A stretch of 32,147 bases of DNA from Coemansia sp. RSA 1804 (lineage: Eukaryota; Kickxellomycota; Kickxellomycetes; Kickxellales; Kickxellaceae), in NCBI GenBank assembly GCA_027578815.1, contig JANBTH010000132.1:1-32147 (forward strand). The letters are read 5' to 3'. The number at the start of each line of letters is the position of its first letter. The first letter of the stretch is position 1. The position numbers and the translations under genes are program-made. The notes beneath the pieces were generated by a model, which did no database searches, had not been told where the DNA came from, and was given only the letters and a program-made list of their open reading frames with translations. This document shows, in pieces, positions 9,009 to 17,509 of the stretch.

Positions 9009-9740
9009 ATGTCTTCTCCGCAAGTAGTAGCAGCAGCAGCAGCAGCAACAGCCAAGGCGTCAGCAGCCGTGACTGTGAACCAGCATCCTTACTACCCGCG
9101 CAACAGCGCCATCCCGCACTACGTGGAATCGAAGCTCAGCATGGGCGAGGCATTCGCAACGCTCGGATCAGCGGTCGGAGTGGTGATGGTGATAACCGCG
9201 CTTCTGATCAGCCGTGCGCGCGTACCGCTTTCGGGCAAGGACAAGCTAATAGTCGTGTGGATGCTGGTGTGCGCTGCGATCCACATCGTGCTTGAGGGAT
9301 ACTTCTCGTTCAACCACCACTCGCTGGCTGGGAAGGAAACGATAATGGGCGATCTGTGGCGCGAGTACGCTCACGCTGACTCTCGCTACCTGACCAGCGA
9401 CCCGTTCACCGTCATCATGGAGGGCATCACCGCTGTCTTTGATGGCTCGTTTGCTGTCATTGCTGCTTACGGGATTCTTGCCGATTCGCCTGTGAGACAC
9501 CCGGCGCAGCTGATCACCTCGCTTGCCCAGCTCTACGGCAACGTCCTCTACATGCTTACCAACTACATGGAGGGCTTCCGCTACACCAATCCAAACCCCG
9601 TCTACTTCTTCGGCTACTTTGTCCTGCTGAATGCCCCATGGATCATCATCCCAACTCTCCTGATGGTCGACTCGTGGAAGGGCATCTGCCGTGGCATGCT
9701 CATTGCCCAGCGCGCAACCTCGGTCAAGAAGGTCAACTAA
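9009..9740 (+). CDS. EBP: 3-beta-hydroxysteroid Delta8,Delta7-isomerase (emopamil-binding protein, EBP)
   Basis: 243 aa from ATG 9009 in good context (AACAATGTC). EBP moves the sterol B-ring double bond from C8(9) to C7(8) late in sterol synthesis in the ER membrane. The EXPERA-domain fold is clear: four membrane spans near 50-68, 80-99, 143-160 and 196-220. Known EBP catalytic and pocket residues are all present by motif: H92 and E96 in IHIVLEGYF, E138 and T141 in FTVIMEGITA, N208 and W211 in FVLLNAPWIIIP. The blocks LWREYAHADSRYL and AQLYGNVLYMLTNY match animal and plant EBP closely. Length is close to human EBP (230) plus an Ala-rich N-terminal tail (residues 8-20, partly a CAG run). This is the animal/plant-type enzyme; most described fungi use the unrelated ERG2. 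No ERG2-like gene is in the window. Convergent with the LST2-like gene; 275 bases between stops. Confidence 0.93.
   Translation: MSSPQVVAAAAAATAKASAAVTVNQHPYYPRNSAIPHYVESKLSMGEAFATLGSAVGVVMVITALLISRARVPLSGKDKLIVVWMLVCAAIHIVLEGYFSFNHHSLAGKETIMGDLWREYAHADSRYLTSDPFTVIMEGITAVFDGSFAVIAAYGILADSPVRHPAQLITSLAQLYGNVLYMLTNYMEGFRYTNPNPVYFFGYFVLLNAPWIIIPTLLMVDSWKGICRGMLIAQRATSVKKVN
9029..9056 (+). repeat. CAG-type trinucleotide run in EBP 5' coding end
   Basis: A run of GCA/GCAGCA codons encodes the Ala tract near residues 8-14 of the EBP protein. Such in-frame repeats vary in length between strains; here it precedes the first membrane segment. Confidence 0.7.
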
Positions 9741-10015
9741 GCAGCAAAGGGAGGGTTTGAATTGGTGCTAGTTCTTTTTTTCTATTGTGGTTTCTGACTA
9801 TGCAATCATTTAACTAAAGAAAATTGATATACTCATTATCTCACGAGCTTTAATAATAGTATAAATTTATGGCTGGATGCAGATAAAGTACCAAGGATGG
9901 CAAGAAGCAGATGAATGAAATGGCATGAATGCGTGTGGTAAGATGGAAGAATTACTACTAGTTACGCTTAGAGCGTTGGAATAACAGAAAGAAAAAACAC
10001 TGGTGCACTCCCAGC

Positions 10016-13000
10016 TCAACGGACACTCGGCTGGGGAGAATCCTTGGCCTCGCCATCGTCTGCAATGTTCATACGAAACACAAGCTCCAGTGCCATTCTG
10101 AAGGGCCTGGCAAAGGAGCCGCTATGCAGCGAGTCGGCAACAGCGCATACATCAACAAATGTCCTCTTTAGCTCAGCCTTGACAGAGTCGATCTTTGCCT
10201 TGCGTCTCGCCATTGTGTCAATGCGCGCCAAGGTAGACGCCTGCGACGGCATCAGCGACGTGGGCGTGGCTATCATACAGCTGTAGCATCCGCCGTTTAG
10301 AATTGGCGTCGACATTGTTGAAGCCAGGGAAATGGCCCGCATCGAATCTAGCGGATTGGCCGATGCGGACGATGCCGCGCGGCCCCTGCATACCGGCCGA
10401 TCGCATGCAGCGCCGATGCGGGAGGATATACAATCAGAGTCGGGCAGAGCACACACTAGGCAGCCGGTAGAGTTTGCGCGGCTCCGTGCCACTGCAACGG
10501 CTTCGGCTGTTGTGGTCACAGGCTTGCCGCTTTCGGGGCTCAGATACTGCGGCGGCGGCGCAGCATACATGGAGGAAATGCAGTCGTCAATAGACAGTGA
10601 CCGCGTGGTGCGTGGGCTGTCGATTATCGACTCGAGATCCATGGTCTTGCGCTTGGCTTCCGAGCAGCAGCATTTCTGTACATCGTTCTTGTTGCTAGAG
10701 CTGCCACTGCAACTGGTGACCAACATTGGACCTTCTTCCGAAAAGCCACACGCCTTGTCATCGTCAGAAAACAAGCCGGCAAAAACGTCGTCGCTACATT
10801 GCGAAAGCACAATATCAGCGTCCTCAGCAATAAGCATGCGCTGAAGAATGCCATAAAGCGCAGGAGACAGCTGTTCAGCAGCATCGCTGACACGTCTGCA
10901 ATGGTCTCTGTAGTCCCTGAACCACCAGAACATTGGCGCATCGTCCGAGTCAACAAAGCGCAAGCCCTCAACGCCGTTGCGCGCAATCGCATGCAGAATG
11001 GCAAGACGCGGGAGCGCAATAACAAGGACCGGATCCATAGACTCCATTTGGTCACGCGTTGCTAGATGCTGGTCCAAGCAGCGCTGCAGAGTTTCTGATA
11101 TCAGCACAACAAGCAACGAAAACTCCTCCTCCTGGGCAATGTGCTGGCTCTCGGGCGTGAGCGCATCGCCGCTGCTGTTGGGATCCATGATGCCCGCAAT
11201 CTGAGTATTGCTAAGCCCAAAGTATGCAAAGCACAGGTCGCGCTCAAACCGCACCCACGCCTCGTCAAAGTCCTCCAGCACGTCCCAAAGTGCTACAAGC
11301 GCTTCATGGCGCGGCAGGTTGCCGCCACCGCCGCCGGCCGGAATGCGTCCAGTTCCACGCGCCCACTCACGCAGAAGATCGTGTCCACGCGCATGCAGCA
11401 CATGACGGAGCGCCGTCCACACAGAGCACAACGCCCACGCTGGCTCTCGCAGCGCCTGAGTGAACATCTCAGTGCCGCGGATCTGGAACCCGCGGGACAG
11501 CGCCTGCGCAGCAAACAGCACGCTCTCACTGAAACCGCGGTCAAGCTCTGTCTGGTCGTCCTCGGGCAGGTAGAATCTGTAGTGTCTGGACTGTCGCCGC
11601 TCAACCTGCACCTGCTGCGTAAACAGAATATATACACAATGAAGCAGCTGGCTCTGCGCTAAATGCACACGGTCGGCACGCACGCGAAAGGACATGGTTT
11701 GCATACTGCGCATGCGCTCTAGCAGCTGCGTGGACGCTATCAGCGACGATTCGGCCGAAAACCCTGCAAGCAGCGCATCCGAGCACATTCGATCAGAATC
11801 TGACACTACCCGCCTAAAACTGTAAGTGTTGCTATCCGCCGCTTGTCTCGAGTGCCCAAGATGCAAGGCGCACGCAAGAGCGCTGATTAATCGCCGGGAT
11901 ATCCGTCGAATGCGCGCCAGACGCTTGGTGGGTCGTTTGATGCGGAAGGCTGGCTGGCCAATTGAGAAGATGCTTGCAATTGCAGCAGCGCTGGGTGTTC
12001 CTGATGTGCCAGAGGAGGCATTGGCAGTGTGAATAGGATGGTTGTGGTAGTGTTGCGACTGATCCGCTTGAATTGGCATCGTCTGTGAAAGGACTCGAGC
12101 GCTGGCGGCTTCGGAGGTGTACAGCTGCTCCTCGTTGCCAACGCCCAGGCCCACGCTCCCGTATGCCGAGTCATGGATCCCATTTACTGGTACTGCGTCA
12201 AATGGCCCTCCAACTCTAAAGTCAGCAACAGTCTCGTCAATGCGGGCCAGCCCATTGCTACTGTTGTTGTTGCTTCTGTGTGCCATCTGGCCCTCGTACC
12301 TGCCGAGATCAGTGTTGCTGGCGTTGTTGCTGCTTGGATGCATGTCGCCGTCTTCTGCTGCTGAGATGTTTCCGCTAAACGACCCAGTCATGCTGCTAGC
12401 GTACGAGCGGCGGTGGCGACGATGGTGAGCAAGGTGTATGGGACAGTCACAATGGTGTATGCGAGTGTGCGGTAGTCCGTCAAGCGTGCACTCGCATAGA
12501 AGCAGGCTGCCTGGCCGGCCAAGCCCTTGGCGGCCGTTGTTATCAGTGGTGCGATTGTTGCTGCCGTTGGCATTGTCATGGGAGCTGCGCGGCGTGACAG
12601 GGCCAAGCTCAATAGCTGCTGGCTGGATGGAATACGGCATGGGTTCTTCTTCCCTTTCAGTGTCCCAAAGAATGGCAGGGCGACATGCAAGCGGTTCGGC
12701 ACCAAGCACCACCGAGCTGAGCGAGTGCGACGGCGATGCCGATATGGGGGACAGAGGGAGTGCGGCGCCAGGGATGCGAGAGTGCGAGGGGTGGCGCACG
12801 TGATGGATTTCGGGGTTCAGGTTGCTGTCCACTATTGCCACGGGGGCAGACAAGCCCGTGTCAGGTCGCGTGGCTCTTGACGACCACCGCTCCAGGCTCT
12901 CGCGAGCAGTGAGGTGAAGCGAGTGGATGCTGGAGCTCGAATGGCTGGCGCTGGTCAGACTGTCCCTCACCCCGGCTGTGCGCTGCTGCAACGACACTGC

Positions 13001-13591
13001 ACAAGCACTGTTGTGTTGCTGTTGCATCCTTATGCTTGGCGCTCGACTAGATTCATCCGCTACAGTGACAGTGCCAACCAGGGCGCTAGTGCGCGTCCTG
13101 AGTGCTGCCGATTGCTGGGGTCCGCCGGTCAGCGAGCGGCTGCTCAGCGTCGGCGCTAGGCATCCGGACCATCTCCCATTCATCCGATGCAGCAGCGGAG
13201 GACACGCAGCGGCGACGGCGGCAGATGCGACCATGGCTGGCGATGTGGCTGATGCGGTGACTGGCGTGATGGCAGAGCTGATGTGATTTGCATTGCTTGG
13301 TGCACCACCAAGGCTTGAGCCAGAGTTACTGGATGTGGAGGGCGCGAGGTCTGCTGTGGAGCTGCACGCTGTGGGGCGACCGGTGGTTCCAGAAGATGTT
13401 GTCCGTGGCATTGTGGATGTCGATGAGGACGAGGATGAATACGCTAATGCGCTGCTGTTTCTGTGGTGTCCCAGCCATTTGCGACACCGGGCGAGTCCGG
13501 CAGACAGGGCGTTGTTTTCATGTGTATCTCCACTGGATGCTTGTGGTGGGACTGCCGAGGCGCTGGAAGCTGATACAGTGGTGGCCATCAT
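10016..13591 (-). CDS. LST2-like protein (lateral signaling target protein 2 family) without FYVE finger
   Basis: 1191 aa from tandem ATGs at 13589-13591 and 13586-13588. Residues 585-920 resemble the conserved N-terminal half of animal LST2/ZFYVE28: RFYLPEDDQTELDRGFSES, then AAQALSRGFQIRGTEMFTQA, then EALVALWDVLEDFDEAWVRF, then EEEFSLLVVLISETLQRCLD, and most clearly MDPVLVIALPRLAILHAIA (animal form ends in a closely similar PRLAIV block). The tail 1139-1176 (RTFVDVCAVADSLHSGSFAR onward) resembles the helix that precedes the FYVE finger in animals. The protein then ends at 1191 with no CxxC pairs, so the PI3P-binding FYVE domain is absent. Residues 1-580 are Ser/Thr/Asn-rich and disordered, with RCRKWLGHHRNS (35-46) recalling the first residues of animal LST2, and a Cys/His cluster near 365-385. 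Animal LST2 sits on early endosomes and restrains EGF-receptor signalling; the role here is unknown. Family call moderately sure, function not. Confidence 0.68.
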   Translation of the reverse strand: MMATTVSASSASAVPPQASSGDTHENNALSAGLARCRKWLGHHRNSSALAYSSSSSSTSTMPRTTSSGTTGRPTACSSTADLAPSTSSNSGSSLGGAPSNANHISSAITPVTASATSPAMVASAAVAAACPPLLHRMNGRWSGCLAPTLSSRSLTGGPQQSAALRTRTSALVGTVTVADESSRAPSIRMQQQHNSACAVSLQQRTAGVRDSLTSASHSSSSIHSLHLTARESLERWSSRATRPDTGLSAPVAIVDSNLNPEIHHVRHPSHSRIPGAALPLSPISASPSHSLSSVVLGAEPLACRPAILWDTEREEEPMPYSIQPAAIELGPVTPRSSHDNANGSNNRTTDNNGRQGLGRPGSLLLCECTLDGLPHTRIHHCDCPIHLAHHRRHRRSYASSMTGSFSGNISAAEDGDMHPSSNNASNTDLGRYEGQMAHRSNNNSSNGLARIDETVADFRVGGPFDAVPVNGIHDSAYGSVGLGVGNEEQLYTSEAASARVLSQTMPIQADQSQHYHNHPIHTANASSGTSGTPSAAAIASIFSIGQPAFRIKRPTKRLARIRRISRRLISALACALHLGHSRQAADSNTYSFRRVVSDSDRMCSDALLAGFSAESSLIASTQLLERMRSMQTMSFRVRADRVHLAQSQLLHCVYILFTQQVQVERRQSRHYRFYLPEDDQTELDRGFSESVLFAAQALSRGFQIRGTEMFTQALREPAWALCSVWTALRHVLHARGHDLLREWARGTGRIPAGGGGGNLPRHEALVALWDVLEDFDEAWVRFERDLCFAYFGLSNTQIAGIMDPNSSGDALTPESQHIAQEEEFSLLVVLISETLQRCLDQHLATRDQMESMDPVLVIALPRLAILHAIARNGVEGLRFVDSDDAPMFWWFRDYRDHCRRVSDAAEQLSPALYGILQRMLIAEDADIVLSQCSDDVFAGLFSDDDKACGFSEEGPMLVTSCSGSSSNKNDVQKCCCSEAKRKTMDLESIIDSPRTTRSLSIDDCISSMYAAPPPQYLSPESGKPVTTTAEAVAVARSRANSTGCLVCALPDSDCISSRIGAACDRPVCRGRAASSASANPLDSMRAISLASTMSTPILNGGCYSCMIATPTSLMPSQASTLARIDTMARRKAKIDSVKAELKRTFVDVCAVADSLHSGSFARPFRMALELVFRMNIADDGEAKDSPQPSVR

Positions 13592-14652
13592 TGGTGTTTA
13601 GAAGAAGAAGAAAGAGAAAGAGGAAATATTAATGGAATGAACAAGTAACGAGAAGAACTATATGCATATATAAGAAGCAAGCAATGGTCTGGGATGTCTT
13701 GTGGACCAAGGAGTACCAGGACCAAGGCTTAAAAGAAAGAAAAATACGAGGAACGAAGAATGAAAAGCGATGGATGGAGGCCAATAAAAAGAAAAAAATA
13801 TGCTAGAAATATAAGGAGCTTTTTTTCTCTCCAAGGTTTCCCAAACGCTTGCAAGAGAAAAAAGAGAATTAGAAGCAAAAAGCATGCAACAACGCACTAT
13901 TCCATCAAACCCCCAGATGCAGATAAAGCGAGAAAAAAAAGGCAAGATGCAAGAAGGGAACAGCTTGTGTCTGCCTATTTTTTTTTGAAGAAAAAATCAG
14001 AACAAGGCTCACTTCAATAAGGAAAACGCTTGATGGGATGGAATGTGGATATCTGCTGCTGCTGCTTGTGGTGGTGTGACTGACAGAAGATTCCGAGCTT
14101 GTTTGCAGGGCGTTGAAACAGTTGTTGAGCCGCAAACCTATTCTATAGAATTATTTGTTTCCTATTATTTCCTTGCTCTTTTTGGCTGTCCGTTGTGCTG
14201 CTGGACTATTGATTATCGATAGAGCTCTAATGACAGGCAAGCGAGCAAATAGTAGGGATTATAAGCAGAAAGGTGTACAATAGACTGTTTGTTTGTTTGG
14301 GGTTTTCAACAGAGAAGAAAATGTTTCTCTTGATGCACCAGAGACTAAACCGATTTTTATTGCTATTATTATCAAAAAATCCTTGTTCAGCAAGAAACCC
14401 ACTCTCCAGTCAAGAAACAAAAAACGAGAGAAACAGAGAAATAAGAAGGCACACAGAAAGAGAACAAGACTGGTGAAGAAAGAAGAGCAGTAGAGAAAAT
14501 GACGTTGTTTATTGCTGACTGGCAAAATAAAGAGAAAAGAAGGCCAATCCCATCTCTCTGTTCATGCTGGTTAAACGCTTAAAGCTTAAAGTTTGTTACA
14601 GATTTTTTATTCAGCCTCAGCTGTGCCTTGCAAATCCTTTTACTGCGCCCAA

Positions 14653-14672
14653 CCCAGCCCAGCCCAGCCCAC
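14653..14672. repeat. CCCAG pentanucleotide run
   Basis: Four near-perfect copies of CCCAG/CCCAC in tandem between LST2-like and DML1. Simple sequence; no function can be read. Confidence 0.7.
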
Positions 14673-14902
14673 TCCATCCCTCCCCGTTTCTATCTTCTAC
14701 CTGACTGGCTTTAGTGCAGCTGGTTGTTCGCCAGGCGCCATCTCGGCCAGACGAATATCATCCGTCATGTCTGGGCTTGCTTCATGTAAAAAGGAAAGAA
14801 ACAAAAGAAACAAAAAAAAACGGACGGCCGGTTTCAAAAGGATGATGCACAAGACTTTCTTTTGGTTCTTTTTCCCTTTATTCCTTTCGCTTATTCTTCT
14901 CT

Positions 14903-14924
14903 TCCTTTTTTGGCCAAAAAAGGA
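14903..14924. repeat. Perfect 22-bp palindrome at a pyrimidine-to-purine switch
   Basis: TCCTTTTTTGG (14903-14913) is followed at once by its exact reverse complement (14914-14924), no loop. Bases 14855-14913 are mostly C/T and 14914-14980 mostly A/G, and GGTTCTTTTT at 14864-14873 has a complement at 14972-14981, so a longer imperfect hairpin or triplex-prone structure is possible. Confidence 0.8.
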
Positions 14925-15624
14925 CAAGCAAAAGGATGAAAGAAGAAAGACGATCGGAACAAAAAAAAAGAAAAAAGAACCCCCCATCGTCTCCACACCC
15001 ATCCACGCCGGTCATTATCAGTGCGATTAGGAAGTTCATGACTGGAAAATCCGTTTTACTGCTGCGCATCGTTCAGGCGGTCCAGACAGATAGACAAACA
15101 GATGAGCGCTGTTTCCATCATATGTGTCTATGAGGAGAATACACAGCCAACATCCATCTGGCACATGTTGTAAATAAGAAAAGCCAGACCAGCTGACAAA
15201 GTCACTCATGTCAGCCAGCCAGTCCAGTTCTGTATATCTGCTTCACACTCGATTTCCTCAGCACAAAACACTCAAGTGGTCTCCACAACGCACACCATAC
15301 AGCAGGATCATCTGGACAGATAACCCTGCAGGGGTGTTAGTATCCTGTGCTCTTCCTGTGCGTGTTTGAGCATCACAGAGAAAAACGTAATATTATTCGC
15401 CAAATAACCACCTAGCCAGACGTAAAAAAACTGAAAAAGGGCGAGGAGAGATGGGAAATAAACAAACAGCAATAAATGTGCATGTATACATGGCGATGAA
15501 ACATTTTCCCCAATCCCATTCCAGACTTCAAACAGATATCTTGAATCGCAAACAAGAGAGAGAGACCTGCATTTTGATCGACAAGCAAGATAAAGGGAAC
15601 AAGGCGATAATAATAGACTCTGCT

Positions 15625-17130
15625 TTAGCCAATGGCCATGTACTTGTCGATTTCGCCATCCAAAGCATACCGCAGCTCACGAATAGTGTCGCGCTCGTAG
15701 TCCTTCAGATACCTCGAGCCCTCAACCGAAAGCACCGAGCGCAGCTGCTGCAGATGGACAGCTGTTGCGCGTGTCGTGCATAGCAGCCCAGCAACACGCA
15801 CCTCGCCAACCGTTGTTGTATCGGCGTCCGTCGTTGCGGACGACGGCGGATGCTGTGCAATGAAACCGTCTCTGCCGATGGAGCGAAGGATGTTCGGAAA
15901 CACCGTCGGCAGTACAACGGCGCCGTCAGCGCAGCGCACACGCGCAGGCGAAGGGAGATAGCGGGCCAGCACATCGCCGCCAAAGGATGTGCCACGGTCG
16001 ACGGAGAAGGCGCCGCCCAGGCTGCGCAGACAATCATCAGCGACATCTGAGCACGCAGTGAACCTGCGGGAAACGATATCGGCGACATTTTTATCGTTGT
16101 TGTTGTTGTTGTTGTTGCTATTGGATGCAATGTCACGTAGGCCGGGCGATACCATGGACTCCGCAAGGCGCAGATGGCTCTGCTGCGTCACCAGCGCAAC
16201 TACATCGTCAAGCACACGCGAGCCCTCCACCAGCGGCTGCGTCCACTGCGCAACGTTCATTGCCAGCAGTCCGCTAGCGCCGAACAGGCTGTCCAAGCCA
16301 GCCCTCCGCACACCGTCACCGATACGCGACGGCAAGTAAAGCGAAACACCAAGCGACGCAGACTCGAGCGCCGTAGCCGTAGCCACCGCAACATCAACGG
16401 CCCGTGGACCAGCACCAGCCACAGAGTCGCGAGTAGCAGCAGCATCCACGGAATACACAACAACTGGGGATTTGGGAAACTCGTCCCGCACCCGCTCAAC
16501 GAAGGCCGCCGCATACCCGGCAAACCCGCCGGTAGCGTCAGCAAGGGTCTGGAACCCCTGCACCCGATCACATTCCTCGGCGTAAATGCGGAACCCGCCG
16601 TCATCCAGCACATCGCCACGCCGCGCATCGGTTCCTGAAAACACCTGCCACCCCTCGTTAAATGTCATCATCTCGCCCAGACTGTTTCCAAACTCCACCC
16701 CCGACACCACCTCGAGCGACCGGTTGCCAAACTCTACGGATTGCCGAAAGTCAGGCCACGCCTGCACCTCGCCGCCACTCTGGTCTACGGTGTTGCCATT
16801 GCTATTGCTGTGTGGTGCCGGCGGCTGCTGCTGGCGGTACACCTCGCTGGCGCCGCCCCACAGCGCCTGCTCCTGGTCGCGCGCATTGTCGCCGGTGGAC
16901 TGCATGTCGGCACGACCCAGCGACCCAAACGCACTGGCGCGATCAAACACCAGGGCACGCGGTTGCCGCCGTCTCTCACTGAACAGAACATGCTCGCTGC
17001 CAGCGTCGCCACCACTACCGCTGGTGCTGGTCTCTCTGGCCTTCTCTGCCTGCCGCTGCGCCATGTTCCAAAAGTGCATCCCCACGTAGTTGGCGTGCTC
17101 GCCAAACTGCAGCGTAATGATCTCCCGCAT
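15625..17130 (-). CDS. DML1: Misato/DML1 family protein (mitochondrial inheritance)
   Basis: 501 aa from ATG 17128-17130. The start MREIITLQFGEHANYVGMHF is the family signature (tubulin-like first strand with GxxANxVGxHxWN). It is followed by RALVFDRASAFGSLGR (58-73), the equivalent of the conserved xxYDxxGxFGSL block, a Trp-containing WPDFRQSVEFGNRSLEV segment, and DGGFRIYAEECDRVQGFQ (177-194), the EECDxxQGFQ motif diagnostic of Misato. TGGFAGYAAAFVERVRDEF follows. Dml1 and Misato act in mitochondrial distribution, morphology and DNA inheritance, and have a segment related to tubulin and myosin. Length is within the family range (yeast about 475, human about 570). The region after 335 has a poly-Asn tract from a GTT/AAC run. 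Lies 379 bases downstream of COP1 on the same strand; there is no sign of co-transcription. Confidence 0.88.
   Translation of the reverse strand: MREIITLQFGEHANYVGMHFWNMAQRQAEKARETSTSGSGGDAGSEHVLFSERRRQPRALVFDRASAFGSLGRADMQSTGDNARDQEQALWGGASEVYRQQQPPAPHSNSNGNTVDQSGGEVQAWPDFRQSVEFGNRSLEVVSGVEFGNSLGEMMTFNEGWQVFSGTDARRGDVLDDGGFRIYAEECDRVQGFQTLADATGGFAGYAAAFVERVRDEFPKSPVVVYSVDAAATRDSVAGAGPRAVDVAVATATALESASLGVSLYLPSRIGDGVRRAGLDSLFGASGLLAMNVAQWTQPLVEGSRVLDDVVALVTQQSHLRLAESMVSPGLRDIASNSNNNNNNNDKNVADIVSRRFTACSDVADDCLRSLGGAFSVDRGTSFGGDVLARYLPSPARVRCADGAVVLPTVFPNILRSIGRDGFIAQHPPSSATTDADTTTVGEVRVAGLLCTTRATAVHLQQLRSVLSVEGSRYLKDYERDTIRELRYALDGEIDKYMAIG
16096..16118 (-). repeat. Trinucleotide run encoding poly-Asn in DML1
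   Basis: A GTT run on plus (AAC codons on minus) encodes seven or more consecutive Asn in a loop of the Misato protein. Likely length-variable and tolerated in a disordered loop. Confidence 0.75.
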
Positions 17131-17509
17131 CGTATGCCGGAACCTATGCTAGTAAGTATATAGAATAAGCGGATCGCGAATCAGACAGTGCAGTGCTAAT
17201 CGAACCCAATGCCAAGAATATTTAAAAAATGCCATTGCTTGTGCACACCTTGCTTTCCGTCATAGCAGCTCCTGCGTTATGGTTTTGCTGGTGCACAGGG
17301 GGCCAGATCTAATCTTCATTTTAATGCCAGGGATCGGAGGAATTAAGCTCTAGATAACGAACATAAAGAGAATGAATGAACACAAAAAGGGACGAGAACA
17401 ACATTTACACAGAATTAGAACAAGCAAGCGGGGGCCCCCTCCCTTTCCTTGAACTAACAGAAACAAAGAAGGAGGGGGAGGACAACGAAACGAAGCGATA
17501 AGGGCACAT
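17131..17509. other. Spacer between DML1 start and COP1 stop
   Basis: 379 bases holding the COP1 3' UTR and the DML1 promoter. It has an A/G-rich stretch at 17350-17495 (plus) and no ORF or RNA gene that I recognise. Confidence 0.6.

Larger units (their letters stand above)
13592..15624. other. Spacer between LST2-like and DML1 genes
   Basis: About 2 kb. The first 950 bases are A/G-rich on plus (C/T-rich on the LST2-like coding strand), as expected for that gene's long leader and promoter. It includes a CCCAG pentamer run (14653-14672) and a perfect 22-bp palindrome at 14903-14924 lying where a pyrimidine-rich stretch flips to purine-rich. The right end carries the DML1 3' UTR. Open frames here (for example plus 14593-15030) are made of homopolymer-rich sequence and have no recognisable domain. 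Confidence 0.6.

Noticed and set aside
10332..10844. 170-codon plus-strand ORF opposite the LST2-like C-terminal half
   Set aside because: Shadow frame without motifs; sense frame is 1191 codons long with conserved blocks.
17170..17215. Minus-strand GGGTTCGATTAG resembling a tRNA T-arm
   Set aside because: The T-stem does not close and no A-box or anticodon arm lies upstream.
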